Positions 46,672 to 56,398 are shown, numbered from the stretch's first letter. The stretch: DNA of 64,000 nucleotides from Aestuariibacter salexigens DSM 15300 (GCF_000429145.1 NZ_AUBH01000006.1:62001-126000); one strand, 5' to 3'. Numbers and translations: made by a program. The notes: a model not told the origin generated them from the sequence alone.

Positions 46672-47256
46672 TTAGTCGTTCGTCACTTCCAGAAACGCCA
46701 TGATGTCGGGCAAATGCCGGGCATAATCCTGAAAACTGTGGTCACCGCCCTGCTCGATAATCAACTCCCCACCCTGATATTTTTCCTGTGCCTGCCGATA
46801 GTCCAACGTTTCGTCGCCGGTCTGCAGCAGTACCTTATACCGTGATGGCGTTTGCAATGTCTCGCAATACATCGCTTTCAACTGGTCAATGTGGGCTTCC
46901 TGGAGCGTAAAGCGTTCGCCAGTATACGGATTCTCATGTTCACCCAGATAGTCTTTAAACAGTTCAAACGGCCGTACTGCAGGGTTAATCAGTACCGCTT
47001 TACCACCAAACTGCTCAACCAGCCAGGTACTTAAAAAACCGCCCATCGAACTTCCAATGAAGCGCAGCTCCTGACCATTCAATGAACCAACAAGCTGCAA
47101 TAGCTGGGCTTTTACCACTTCTGGGTAAGGCGCTAGCTGAGGGATGTGTACATCAATATCAGGATGGTGTCTGGAGAGATACGCGAGCGTCTGCTGCGCC
47201 TTTTCAGACTGCGGTGATGACTGAAAGCCATGCAGGTAGACAACGACTGTGGACAA
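46672..47256 (-). CDS. yqiA: YqiA-like alpha/beta-hydrolase esterase
   Basis: 194 residues. N-terminal VVYLHGFQSSPQSEKAQ supplies the oxyanion HGF motif, GSSMGGFLSTWL carries the nucleophile Ser in GxSxGG, and GGDHSFQDY near the C-terminus supplies the catalytic His. This matches YqiA, an esterase with thioester activity in E. coli. It sits 72 bases before parE and 9 bases after cpdA, the conserved block. Confidence 0.9.
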   Translation of the reverse strand: MSTVVVYLHGFQSSPQSEKAQQTLAYLSRHHPDIDVHIPQLAPYPEVVKAQLLQLVGSLNGQELRFIGSSMGGFLSTWLVEQFGGKAVLINPAVRPFELFKDYLGEHENPYTGERFTLQEAHIDQLKAMYCETLQTPSRYKVLLQTGDETLDYRQAQEKYQGGELIIEQGGDHSFQDYARHLPDIMAFLEVTND

Positions 47257-47265
47257 GATTTTCTC

Positions 47266-48015
47266 CTATTCAGATAGTCTGATTACTTCGCTTTTATAAC
47301 GCCCGTCTTCAAACAGTGTAATGAGCCTGAATCCGGGCTTCTCGTCCGATACAGCAAAACCTTTGCTGTTACTCCACTGCCAACAGGTGGACGGTACACC
47401 CAGCACCTCAAGGTGCGCATGTGCCTGCTGGCGTTGCATATGTACATGTCCATGCAGCACGAGAGTTGCCTGCTGGCATGTGGCCAGCCCGCTCATAAAC
47501 TCTTCACCATTGACCAAAGCGTGCTTGTCAATCCATCCCTGACAGGCCAGTGGGTGATGGTGTACGGCAACACAATGGCGCAACTCTGGCAGATTTTTAA
47601 TACTGCTAATCAGTCGCTGCATGGCATTTTCTGACACCTGCCCCAATGTACCGCGATAGCGACTATCCACACCGTGTAAAACCCAGCCAGGCAACTGCAG
47701 AGGTCTGTCCTGATTGAGTATATGGCGTTCTAACATACGGTCAAACCACGGATTCTGGTCATGATTTCCGGCGATCACATACATATCTTTAAGCGATACG
47801 CATTGCTCAATCAGATGCAGAAAATGCGCATAACTGTCACGGCTGTCATCACCGCTAATATCCCCGGTCACCAGAACCATGTCAGGCACATGGCGTTTGA
47901 TAACAGAGACGACCTGCTGCAGTGAGCGATAGGGGTTGGTGTTGCCATATCCGCAATATTGCTCATCTTCAAACAGGTGGCAGTCGCTAAGCTGCGCGAT
48001 AGTGATCGATTGCAT
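47266..48015 (-). CDS. cpdA: 3',5'-cyclic-AMP phosphodiesterase
   Basis: 249 residues, a calcineurin-type metallophosphoesterase. Metal-binding motifs in order: LSDCHLF, VTGDISGDDS, VIAGNHDQNPW, VAVHHHPL and LHGHVHMQ. CpdA hydrolyses cAMP to AMP and so limits CRP signalling. Its place between yqiB and yqiA agrees with the enterobacterial order. Confidence 0.92.
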   Translation of the reverse strand: MQSITIAQLSDCHLFEDEQYCGYGNTNPYRSLQQVVSVIKRHVPDMVLVTGDISGDDSRDSYAHFLHLIEQCVSLKDMYVIAGNHDQNPWFDRMLERHILNQDRPLQLPGWVLHGVDSRYRGTLGQVSENAMQRLISSIKNLPELRHCVAVHHHPLACQGWIDKHALVNGEEFMSGLATCQQATLVLHGHVHMQRQQAHAHLEVLGVPSTCWQWSNSKGFAVSDEKPGFRLITLFEDGRYKSEVIRLSE

Positions 48016-48024
48016 GCAGAATGT

Positions 48025-48477
48025 TTATACGCGGGAGACCGTGGTGCGCTGTTGTAATAAGCAGAATTTTAGCCAGTCAGCCAGAAACACATTAACCATT
48101 TCTTTTTCATTCTTTTGATGCATATTACGATTAGGATACGCATAGCTTGCCTTGAATGCCGATATCCGCTGGCTGCTTATCACTTCGGCCATTTTTGCAT
48201 CGTGGTAGAGACGCACCTGCATCTGTGCATTTGGTATCTGGTTATTCAGCGTATTAATCTGGGTGACTTCCAGGGTACTGGTGTAGCGGCTGGACTCAAT
48301 GATCTTAATCTGAAACTGCAAGGTGTCGTTGACGCTGAAGCGATAACTCAAATCTTCGGTATCACAGTCGGGCAACAAGCGCATCAAACCGGCATAGTTG
48401 CTGTCGCATATGGCGTGCAACCCCGGTACGTTTGGTACATATTTTTTAGCTTGTCGTTCAGTCAACCTTCCACTCAT
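48025..48477 (-). CDS. yqiB: YqiB-like DUF1249 protein
   Basis: 150 residues, matching DUF1249/YqiB: an N-terminal YVPNVPGLHAICDSNYAGLM, then a beta-rich centre (LQFQIKIIESSRYTSTLEVTQ, within 48260-48340) and the C-terminal YPNRNMHQKNEKEMVN. Function unknown; the family is confined mainly to gammaproteobacteria. Its first 20 bases overlap the end of nudF, so the two are coupled. Confidence 0.9.
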   Translation of the reverse strand: MSGRLTERQAKKYVPNVPGLHAICDSNYAGLMRLLPDCDTEDLSYRFSVNDTLQFQIKIIESSRYTSTLEVTQINTLNNQIPNAQMQVRLYHDAKMAEVISSQRISAFKASYAYPNRNMHQKNEKEMVNVFLADWLKFCLLQQRTTVSRV

Positions 48478-49081
48478 TTATCAAATTCTGCCGGTGCAAG
48501 AAAAACCATTGTAGTGCAATCACGCTGGCTGCGTTATCGATTTTGCCCGATTCGAGCAGCTGTCTGGCGTCATTTTCCTTGATTCGATGTACCAGTATAT
48601 CTTCATTTTCGTATTCCAGCCCATGTATACCGCCTGCGTTGCTCGCATCTACCCTGGCAATGTAGATATGTAAGCGCTCCGTTGTCCCTCCCGGACTGGA
48701 AAGGTAACTCAGCGCATGGTGCAACGAGAGTAATTCCAGCCCAGCCTCTTCTTGCGCTTCGCGCATACATACCTGTTCAGGAGACTCACCGGGGTCAATA
48801 ATTCCGGCCACTACCTCCAGCAACCACGGCGTCTCAGACGTTGCCATTGCGCCAACCCGAAATTGCTCTATCAACACAAACTCTCGTAGCACAGGGTCAT
48901 ATGGTAAAACGGCAACGGCATGTCCGCGTTCAAAAATCTCCCGAACCACGGTATCGCTCCACCCACCGGCATACAGACGATGACGTACCTGATACTTGAC
49001 CATTTTAAAGAATCCCTGAAACAGGGTTTCCGTGTGTAATACTTCAGCGTCTTGTTTGCCAAACTGCTGTATTTTTTCCAC
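48458..49081 (-). CDS. nudF: ADP-ribose pyrophosphatase (Nudix hydrolase)
   Basis: 207 residues. The Nudix box is GIIDPGESPEQVCMREAQEEAGLELL (48722-48799), with the REAQEEAG core, preceded by an N-terminal strand domain with VVREIFERGHAVAVLPYDP. It hydrolyses ADP-ribose to AMP and ribose-5-phosphate. First gene of the minus-strand run, divergent from tolC with a 245-base gap. Confidence 0.93.
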   Translation of the reverse strand: MEKIQQFGKQDAEVLHTETLFQGFFKMVKYQVRHRLYAGGWSDTVVREIFERGHAVAVLPYDPVLREFVLIEQFRVGAMATSETPWLLEVVAGIIDPGESPEQVCMREAQEEAGLELLSLHHALSYLSSPGGTTERLHIYIARVDASNAGGIHGLEYENEDILVHRIKENDARQLLESGKIDNAASVIALQWFFLHRQNLINEWKVD

Positions 49082-49326
49082 TTTACGTCCTGATCTTGAG
49101 CGGCCGAAATAGCGTTAAAGAGTGGCATTTATTCTGTCGGTTCTCAATCAAACTGCGTAATTCGCACCCAACAACAGTGAAAATAATCAGCCTGGACACA
49201 TATTCTGTTACACTTGAACGAGCACTGTTACGACTAATACGTCGCGCTTTATGCCTTGATTTTTATACACTTAACAACAACAAATACGAAACCATCATCG
49301 ACACACATTCACTAAAGGAACGTCGC

Positions 49327-50646
49327 ATGAAAAAAACACTTTTGGCGCTGCTCGTTGCATTGGGCAGCAGCACCAGCGCACTAGGCGCAGACTTACTGCA
49401 AATTTATCAGGAAGCTCAACAGAACGATCCTACCACGCTGCAAGCCAAAGCCCGTCGTGATGCCGCGGTATCGGCCGTCGATATCAGCCGTGCCAATCTG
49501 TTGCCACAAATCTCCCTTTCCATGTCGTATGGACTCACCCGTGGTGATGCTGATTTCGACGATGAAGGCGCCACGCTGTCATTGCGCCAGTCTATCTGGA
49601 GCGCTGCCAACTGGTCTGGCTATGATCGTGCAGAACTCGTCGCTAATCAGGCCGACGCCGCCTATGGTCAGGCCAAACAAAATCTGATTTTGCGTGTTAC
49701 TCAGGCATATTTTGACGTGTTGCGTGCAAAAGACGATTTAGAATTTGCACAGGCAGAAAAGCGCGCTATCGAGCGACAGTTGGAACAAACCAAACAGCGT
49801 TTTGAAGTTGGCCTTACAGCTATCACAGGTGTACATGAAGCCCAGGCACAGTATGATACCGCGGTTGCCAATGAAATTGCTGCATTCAATGCAGTTGAAA
49901 TTTCAAAAGAAGCGCTGCGCGAGATAACCGGCAACTATTATTCGGACATTGAAAAACTGGATACCAGCCGTTTTAGCACAGCATCACCCAGCCCGACAGA
50001 TATCAACGAATGGCAACGCATGGCGGAAGAGCAGAACCTGCAGGTACTGGTCGCCAACATTGCTGTAGATATTGCCAAAGAAGACATTGACATTGCGACC
50101 TCTGGTCACTATCCGACGTTTGACCTTAGCGGTCGTTTAAACACCGGCAAACGCACAATCAATAATATCGAAGCAGGCGATCCGCGGGCATTTCTCAACG
50201 GCATTCGAGAGAACACGCAATTTATCGGTGTTGAAATGAGTTTGCCGCTTTATCAGGGCGGACGAGTATCTAACAATGCTGAAGCCGCACGCTTTGATTT
50301 CGTTAATGCCAGTGAAGACAGAGAACGTTTGCGTCGTCAGGCAACCAGAAACGTGCGTTCAAACTACTACGACGTGACAGCAAACATTTCCAGCATCAAG
50401 GCGTTTGAGCAGGCCGTCGTATCTGCGGAAAGTGCGCTACGGGCCACTGAAGCAGGTTTTGAAGTCGGCACCCGAACCATAGTGGATGTGTTGCAGTCGA
50501 CCCGCAACCTGTTCGATGCCCGTCGCAACCTGTCTCGTGCTCGCTATAACTATGTCATTAATATGATGAGTCTTAAGCAGGCTGCCGGAACGCTAGCTGA
50601 AAGCGACGTAGTCGCGATCAACCAAGGACTAGCCGCGGCACAATAG
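49327..50646 (+). CDS. tolC: TolC family outer-membrane efflux channel
   Basis: 439 residues from ATG 49327 with AAAGGA upstream; an earlier frame to 49096 has no ribosome site. A signal peptide MKKTLLALLVALGSSTSALGA precedes the mature DLLQIYQEAQQNDPT, the typical TolC N-terminus. Two repeats of helical barrel and beta-strand segments follow (VGLTAITGVHEAQAQ and VGTRTIVDVLQSTRNLFDA mark the equivalent positions). A terminator follows. The trimer provides the outer-membrane duct for tripartite efflux and type I secretion. Confidence 0.93.
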   Translation: MKKTLLALLVALGSSTSALGADLLQIYQEAQQNDPTTLQAKARRDAAVSAVDISRANLLPQISLSMSYGLTRGDADFDDEGATLSLRQSIWSAANWSGYDRAELVANQADAAYGQAKQNLILRVTQAYFDVLRAKDDLEFAQAEKRAIERQLEQTKQRFEVGLTAITGVHEAQAQYDTAVANEIAAFNAVEISKEALREITGNYYSDIEKLDTSRFSTASPSPTDINEWQRMAEEQNLQVLVANIAVDIAKEDIDIATSGHYPTFDLSGRLNTGKRTINNIEAGDPRAFLNGIRENTQFIGVEMSLPLYQGGRVSNNAEAARFDFVNASEDRERLRRQATRNVRSNYYDVTANISSIKAFEQAVVSAESALRATEAGFEVGTRTIVDVLQSTRNLFDARRNLSRARYNYVINMMSLKQAAGTLAESDVVAINQGLAAAQ

Positions 50647-50667
50647 CGGCTCAACTGGTTTTGCATG

Positions 50668-50692
50668 AACCGGCGTTTCGCCGGTTTTTTTT
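50668..50692 (+). terminator. Rho-independent terminator after tolC
   Basis: Perfect stem AACCGGCG / CGCCGGTT, three-base loop, then eight Ts, starting 22 bases after the stop codon. Confidence 0.92.
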
Positions 50693-50786
50693 GCCTGTTT
50701 TTAAGCATCTATGAGGTTGCATTACGTCGCAATGGACCCATAATCCTGCTTCGGCCAGCCGTTACAAATTATTGAGCAACAACGTC

Positions 50787-51617
50787 ATGCAAGCTTCATC
50801 ATTACAACAGAAATTTATTCAGATCCGTTCGAATAAAGCGTTTGAGCTTTTTGTGATAGGTGTGATCCTGTTGAGTGCGGTACTGGTTGGTGCCAAGACG
50901 TTTGAGCAACCGCCCAGCGTAATGATGGCACTGAAAGCGATGGATCTTTTCATCACCCTGTTTTTCCTAACCGAAATCACCATTCGCTTTGTCGCCGAAG
51001 AGAAGAAGTCACAGTTTTTCAAAAATTTCTGGAATGTGTTCGACACCCTGATTGTACTGGTCAGTATTATCCCCATCGATAATAGTGAGTCCGCAGTCAT
51101 TGCACGTTTGGTGAGGGTATTCAGGGTCTTGAGGATGATATCTATCATTCCTGAGCTACGCATATTGCTGGTATCCCTGGTTAAAGCCTTACCCCAGCTC
51201 GGTTACGTGATGTTGCTAATGTTTATCATTTTCTATATCTACGCGGCAGTCGGTGCGACCTTCTTCAGTCAAATCAACCCTGTACTGTGGGGTGACATTG
51301 CGCTTGCCCTTCTCACGCTGTTCAGGGTAATGACGTTTGAAGACTGGACTGACGTGATGTATGAAACCATGGAGGTATATCCACTCAGCTGGATTTTCTA
51401 TTTAACCTTTATTTTCCTGTCCGCGTTTGCCTTCCTGAATATGGTGATTGGCATCGTGGTCAATGTGATGGAACAGGAACACGAAAAGGCCAGAGCAGAA
51501 AAACTGTCACAGGAAGGCAATGAAGAGCCCACCCTTAAAGACATTACGCTGCAGTTACAACAAATCCAGTCACAGTTGGCTAGTTTGCAGCAGGATAAAA
51601 AAAGCGACCGGGCTTAA
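50787..51617 (+). CDS. Bacterial voltage-gated sodium channel (NaChBac/NavBac family)
   Basis: 276 residues from ATG 50787 (a TTG five codons upstream is an alternative; neither has a good ribosome site). Six-helix channel subunit: S1-S3 in about 20-95, S4 with Arg107, Arg110, Arg113 and Arg116 spaced every three residues, S5 about 138-158, pore and filter LFRVMTFEDWTDVMYE (178-193), S6 about 200-228, then a C-terminal coiled coil (LKDITLQLQQIQSQLASLQQ). The FEDWTD filter with its acidic residue is like other bacterial Nav channels. It forms a tetramer. It is convergent with the TPR gene. Confidence 0.9.
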   Translation: MQASSLQQKFIQIRSNKAFELFVIGVILLSAVLVGAKTFEQPPSVMMALKAMDLFITLFFLTEITIRFVAEEKKSQFFKNFWNVFDTLIVLVSIIPIDNSESAVIARLVRVFRVLRMISIIPELRILLVSLVKALPQLGYVMLLMFIIFYIYAAVGATFFSQINPVLWGDIALALLTLFRVMTFEDWTDVMYETMEVYPLSWIFYLTFIFLSAFAFLNMVIGIVVNVMEQEHEKARAEKLSQEGNEEPTLKDITLQLQQIQSQLASLQQDKKSDRA

Positions 51618-51627
51618 TCGGTCGCTT
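51597..51627 (-). terminator. Terminator of the PrsT-like gene, overlapping the 3' end of the channel gene
   Basis: Stem AAGCGACCG / CGGTCGCTT with 8-base loop. On the minus strand it is followed by a run of seven Ts, so it terminates the TPR gene; the plus strand lacks the T-run. It overlaps the last codons and stop of the channel gene. Confidence 0.85.
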
Positions 51628-51646
51628 ACATCATATCAACCCGCAG

Positions 51647-54418
51647 TTATGAGCCGTATTGCTGCTTTAATGCAGCGGCCCTTGTTTGTGACTCAGGCAG
51701 CGCGAACTCGCGCTGTTCCAGTCGACGATTAGCCTGCTGTGATTTACCTGTTTTGAACAAGGCTTCAACGTAGTTCAGATAAATTTCTTCATTGTCGACA
51801 GGCTGATTCATCACTCTGGCGTAGCTATCCACCGCTTTATCCAACTCACCCGCAGCAATGTAAACCTGCGCAAGCGTATCGACGGCAGCAACATTGTTGG
51901 GTTGAATCGCAACGGCCTCTTCGGCAAGTTGCATCGCTTCATCAACCTTTCCATCCTGCAAATACAAGAATGCCAGATTATTCAGCACTACATAGTTGTT
52001 ACGGTTGAGTTCAAGCGTTCTCTCGTAACTGGCAATCGCACTTGGCGTGTCCACGCCAATCTGACGTTCGGCCAACAGCATCGCAGCGCGAATATCATTA
52101 GGATTCTCGCTAACAAATCGTTCCAGAATAGTGATGGCGTCCGCCTGATTACCAGTGCGGTCCATTGCCAGCACGTACAATACTAAATTGCGGGTGTTGG
52201 GCAGATTCTCAAACGCCACTTTTGCCTTCGGTAAGGCGTCTTCGAAATTATTCTGCAGAATCAATAAACGCGCCTCAACACCGCTGACAAAGGGCAGTGC
52301 ACGGGCTTGTTCAGGGAGATTATTCAGTGCGGTTTTTGCTTCCTCAACCTGTTGATTCATGACCAGAAAGTAGGTGTGTAACACCGCTACCTGCACATCG
52401 TCGCGTTTATCCAGAAACGCGCGGGTTAACTCCAACCCTTTACCAAACTCGCCCTGATTATCATACAGCGTAAGCTGTCCCAGGGTTGCACCCAAATCCA
52501 GAGGATAAGCCTGCAACCATGCTGCATAATGGGTTTCAGCGGCGGCCATATCGTTACTTCGTAACAACGCCTGCCCTCTGGTCTGCCAATATGCTGAGGG
52601 CGTTGTGCTATCTGGCTTAATGGGGTTGAGGGTGGCTAGCGACTGCGCCACATTTCCTTCAAACAAATAAATACGACCCAATAATAAGCGCACGGTAACA
52701 TTATTGGCGTCTCTGGCCAGCACGTCAGCTATCGGTTTAATACCGGCTTCAGCCTGGCCTTGTTCACGTTTGATCAGATAATTGGCCGCCAGGGCAGGCA
52801 CATAATCGCTTTGTACATTCAATAGATCACTTAGCCGCTGCTGCGCCAACGCCTGATCTTCTGTCAGTAATGCCAAATTAGCCAATCCCATACGCACTTC
52901 AGGATTGTTTGGCTGCATGTTAAGCGCTGCATTCAACTCTGATTCTGCGGCAGTGAAATTCTGCTGACGCATATAGACTTGTCCTGCCAGTAGATAAGGG
53001 CGCACGGAGTCAGGAGAAGATTGCTTCCAACTCTGCGCCAGCTCCATCGCTTTATCTAACTGTTCGGTCGCCAGATAAGCGGTGGCCAGTGTCGACTGTG
53101 CAGTCACTGATTCTGGTGCCTGCTCAACTGCCTGTTCAAGATTGACAATCCCTTCAATATTGTTCAGTGACAGTTGCAACACCCCGAGACGGGTAAGATC
53201 TTCAGCCGTCGTACTGATCTGTGAGGTCCGTTCAACGACTTGCTGTGCCTGTTTGACATCACCACTGCGCAGCAACTCATAACCTGCACGCGAGAATAAC
53301 GGCGCATCAGTCTGATCAAGTTGCTCAATTCTGCCTAATACGTCTGAGGCTTCACTGCTCATACCCAGTTGCAACTGGCTGGCTGCCAGCAGTTTCAAAC
53401 CTGGATGGTTATCAGGCAGGATGCTTGCGATCATGGAAAGGTGGCGATTGGTCGCTTCATAGTCCTGTATCTGATAGGCAGAAAACCCAGCCACTAAACG
53501 GGCAACGGGCGCATTGAGCCCTTCGCGAATAGATTTTTCCAGATACTCAAGGGCATTTTTGTGGTCGTTGCGAGACGCCAAAATAATACCTTTAAGCTGA
53601 TCGAGCGTAGGGTTTTCAGCACCGCGCTCCAGCAACTCATCAACATAGGGCTCGGCCTCTGCGGGCTTACCCAGCTCTACCAGCAAATTCGCCAGCACAA
53701 ACTGCGTCTGAATGTCATCAACGCCGGTACGTAAATAATCTTTATAAACTTCGGCGGCTTGCTCACGCTGATCAGTCAGTAGGTATGTGCGGGCTAGCAG
53801 CGTCAACACATCACGGTTGAGCGGCGATTGCTCGCGCAATGCCACAAGTTGCGTTAGCGCTGCGTCATAGTTTTCGTCCAGTAGTGGCACAAAGGTTTGC
53901 GTCAGACCTTTATAAACCGAGCTGGTATCAATGCTCTGCAGTTCTTCTATGAGTACTCTAGCTTCATCAAATTTTTCAAGCTGCACCAGCGACTGCACTT
54001 TATAGAAACCGACCTCTGCGGCTTCTACTGCTGTTAATCCCTCGGCGTTATGGTCAACGTCACTGAGTGCATTGAGAGCGCCGGTGCGCTGATAGGCCTG
54101 TGACAGCAACGGAATAACTTTGGCCGCTGAGTAGCCATATTCCAGGGCTCGGTTCAGTTCCTTTTCTGCTGAGGCGAAATCGCCGGTTTGTACGTAAACT
54201 TTACCTAATTCAAAGCGGGCTTGTGCTGAGCGAGGTTCAAGTTGAACCGCATTCTTGAGTTCAACGATGGCAGCATCAAGCTGTTGATTCTGGACAAAGG
54301 CTTGTGCAGCCTCAATATGTTCTTGACTGGTTTTTTGACTGCATGCTGAAAGTACAACGAGTGCTGCTGCTAACGACAAGCTTCTAACAGGCTTGCTACA
54401 AAATTGAAACGTCTTCAC
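51647..54418 (-). CDS. prsT: PrsT-like TPR lipoprotein of the XrtA/PEP-CTERM type
   Basis: 923 residues. Lipobox ALVVLSACSQK (Cys26), then tetratricopeptide repeats through almost the whole chain (AKVYVQTGDFASAEKELN-type units; typical A-x-A residues at TPR positions 8 and 20). Length and start match PrsT, the TPR lipoprotein linked to exosortase/PEP-CTERM exopolysaccharide systems. No exosortase or PEP-CTERM substrate gene is in this window, so the partner locus must be elsewhere. It may scaffold export or assembly at the periplasmic face. Monocistronic by context. Confidence 0.75.
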   Translation of the reverse strand: MKTFQFCSKPVRSLSLAAALVVLSACSQKTSQEHIEAAQAFVQNQQLDAAIVELKNAVQLEPRSAQARFELGKVYVQTGDFASAEKELNRALEYGYSAAKVIPLLSQAYQRTGALNALSDVDHNAEGLTAVEAAEVGFYKVQSLVQLEKFDEARVLIEELQSIDTSSVYKGLTQTFVPLLDENYDAALTQLVALREQSPLNRDVLTLLARTYLLTDQREQAAEVYKDYLRTGVDDIQTQFVLANLLVELGKPAEAEPYVDELLERGAENPTLDQLKGIILASRNDHKNALEYLEKSIREGLNAPVARLVAGFSAYQIQDYEATNRHLSMIASILPDNHPGLKLLAASQLQLGMSSEASDVLGRIEQLDQTDAPLFSRAGYELLRSGDVKQAQQVVERTSQISTTAEDLTRLGVLQLSLNNIEGIVNLEQAVEQAPESVTAQSTLATAYLATEQLDKAMELAQSWKQSSPDSVRPYLLAGQVYMRQQNFTAAESELNAALNMQPNNPEVRMGLANLALLTEDQALAQQRLSDLLNVQSDYVPALAANYLIKREQGQAEAGIKPIADVLARDANNVTVRLLLGRIYLFEGNVAQSLATLNPIKPDSTTPSAYWQTRGQALLRSNDMAAAETHYAAWLQAYPLDLGATLGQLTLYDNQGEFGKGLELTRAFLDKRDDVQVAVLHTYFLVMNQQVEEAKTALNNLPEQARALPFVSGVEARLLILQNNFEDALPKAKVAFENLPNTRNLVLYVLAMDRTGNQADAITILERFVSENPNDIRAAMLLAERQIGVDTPSAIASYERTLELNRNNYVVLNNLAFLYLQDGKVDEAMQLAEEAVAIQPNNVAAVDTLAQVYIAAGELDKAVDSYARVMNQPVDNEEIYLNYVEALFKTGKSQQANRRLEQREFALPESQTRAAALKQQYGS

Positions 54419-54503
54419 ATATTCTCCTTCGGTGACGACCCCAACATTTCAAGCATACGCCCTATCTGAACGCGAATAAATGGTAACAGGTCACAGAATC
54501 GCA

Positions 54504-54509
54504 TATAAT
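54504..54509 (+). promoter_or_regulatory. Candidate -10 box of the DEAD-box helicase gene
   Basis: A consensus TATAAT stands 126 bases before the ATG; no good -35 is visible at 16-18 bases. If used, it gives a leader of about 120 bases with several small inverted repeats (for example CCAGC/GCTGG near 54519-54537), as in cold-induced helicase mRNAs. Confidence 0.4.
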
Positions 54510-54634
54510 TACGGTTTTCCAGCAGTCTTTACGCTGGTCTTCGACACCGCGTCTCTCGCAGGGCCTCTTCCGGATAGTCATTGGTCATTCCGGTCAAACC
54601 GCCCCCAGCCAGACCGACACTATCAGGATACTAA

Positions 54635-56356
54635 ATGACAACCGAAGTTAACGTGACTTTTCACGACCTTAATTTGCCTGAACATATTCTTCAGGCACTT
54701 GAAAAAGTAGGCTACGAGAAGCCATCTCCCATTCAAGCCGAGAGTATTCCGCTGCTCCTGCAAGGCCATGACCTATTGGGTCAGGCGCAAACCGGTACAG
54801 GCAAAACAGCCGCATTTGCTTTACCTATGCTGGCTAACCTCGATGCAGAGGCCAACCATGTGCAGTTATTAGTACTTGCCCCCACCCGTGAACTGGCGAT
54901 TCAGGTTGCGGAGGCGTTTCAGGTTTATGCCAGTTTCTCTCGTAAGATCAAAGTATTACCTATTTATGGCGGACAGGCCTACGATAATCAGATACGTCAG
55001 TTAAAGCGCGGTGTGCAAGTGGTAGTAGGCACGCCTGGGCGCGTTATCGACCATATTCAGCGCGGTACATTGAAGCTCGACAATCTAAAATTTCTAGTAC
55101 TCGACGAAGCGGACGAGATGCTGCGCATGGGATTCATCGATGATGTTGAACTGATCCTGAGCCATGCGCCGAAAGAGCGTCAGACGGCACTGTTTTCAGC
55201 CACGATGCCAGAGCCAATCAAAAAGATTGCGCAACGCTATCTGAACGAGCCGAAGCACGTCAAAATTGCATCGAAAGTCTCCACCGCCAGCACCATCAGA
55301 CAGCGTTTCTGTCAGGTTGCCGGACACCATAAACTGGAAGCTCTGACTCGCATTATGGAGGTCGAAGAGTTCGACGGCATGATCATTTTCGTGCGCACCA
55401 AAACGGCTACACTCGAGCTGGCTGAAAAACTCGCGGCCCGAGGTTATGATGTTGAACCCCTCAATGGTGATATCCCGCAAAAATCCAGAGAGCGCACCGT
55501 TGATAGACTGCGCCAGGGACAGATAGATATTCTGGTTGCCACTGACGTGGTTGCCCGCGGTCTCGATGTAGAGCGCGTCAGCCATGTTATCAACTATGAT
55601 ATCCCCTACGATACTGAGTCTTATGTACACAGGATCGGACGTACAGGTCGTGCCGGGCGTGAAGGGGATGCCATCTTGTTTATTTCACATCGTGAAAAAC
55701 GCTTATTGTTTGCGATTGAAAAAACCACCAAACAGCGCATTGAGCCCATGCCTATCCCGTCGATTACGCAGCTCAATGAAACCCGTTTGAGTCGATTCAA
55801 GCAATCCGTACATGACGCGATTGAAGATGACAGTCTGGAAAGTTTGATGCCGATTGTCGAGGCTCTGCAGAAGGAAACCGAAGTCGTTCCCGAGAAGCTG
55901 ATGGCAGCGTTAATAAAGGTTGCCCAGGGTGATGAGCCGCTGCTACTCAGTGAACAAGACCGGCCGGATCTGAATAAAAAGCCAGCTAGGGAAGATCGTG
56001 GCCGTCCTGACCGCCGTGAAAATCGCGGTGAGCGTGGCAAAGGTCCGCGCGATGACAAGCGCAAGCCTCGTCAGCGTGGTGGCAAACCGCAGCCTGGCAT
56101 GCAACGTTATCGACTGGACGTTGGCTATGCCCACAACGTCAAACCCGGAAACATAGTCGGTGCAATTGCGAATGAAGCAGGCATAGACAGTAAACACATT
56201 GGCGCGATTGAAATTTTTGACAGCTACAGCACCGTCGACTTGCCTGAGGGCATGCCCGCCGAGACTCGCGAAGTATTGTCCAAAGCCAGAGTCGCAGGGC
56301 AGCGACTGTCTATTCGCGAGTGGCAGGACAACCCACCGAAAAAGCGCCGCAATTAA
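54635..56356 (+). CDS. deaD: DEAD-box ATP-dependent RNA helicase, DeaD/CsdA-like
   Basis: 573 residues. Q motif region FHDLNLPEHILQALEKVGYEKPSPIQ, motif I AQTGTGKT, motif Ia PTRELAIQ, motif II DEAD (VLDEADEML), motif III SAT, motif V ATDVVARGLDV and motif VI YVHRIGRTGRAGREG. A basic Arg/Gly/Lys-rich linker (about 440-490) leads to a DbpA-type RNA-binding domain ending with QRLSIREWQD. This is the CsdA/DeaD architecture: ribosome assembly and mRNA unwinding, especially in the cold. Confidence 0.9.
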   Translation: MTTEVNVTFHDLNLPEHILQALEKVGYEKPSPIQAESIPLLLQGHDLLGQAQTGTGKTAAFALPMLANLDAEANHVQLLVLAPTRELAIQVAEAFQVYASFSRKIKVLPIYGGQAYDNQIRQLKRGVQVVVGTPGRVIDHIQRGTLKLDNLKFLVLDEADEMLRMGFIDDVELILSHAPKERQTALFSATMPEPIKKIAQRYLNEPKHVKIASKVSTASTIRQRFCQVAGHHKLEALTRIMEVEEFDGMIIFVRTKTATLELAEKLAARGYDVEPLNGDIPQKSRERTVDRLRQGQIDILVATDVVARGLDVERVSHVINYDIPYDTESYVHRIGRTGRAGREGDAILFISHREKRLLFAIEKTTKQRIEPMPIPSITQLNETRLSRFKQSVHDAIEDDSLESLMPIVEALQKETEVVPEKLMAALIKVAQGDEPLLLSEQDRPDLNKKPAREDRGRPDRRENRGERGKGPRDDKRKPRQRGGKPQPGMQRYRLDVGYAHNVKPGNIVGAIANEAGIDSKHIGAIEIFDSYSTVDLPEGMPAETREVLSKARVAGQRLSIREWQDNPPKKRRN

Positions 56357-56365
56357 TAAATGGAG

Positions 56366-56398
56366 CATCAGGCTGTGCAAGCACTGTGCAGCCTGATG
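56366..56398 (+). terminator. Hairpin after deaD
   Basis: A 10-bp perfect stem CATCAGGCTG / CAGCCTGATG begins 10 bases after the stop codon. A T-rich stretch (TTTCTTTTTTATTTC) follows about 25 bases downstream rather than directly, so it is a probable but imperfect terminator. Confidence 0.55.
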
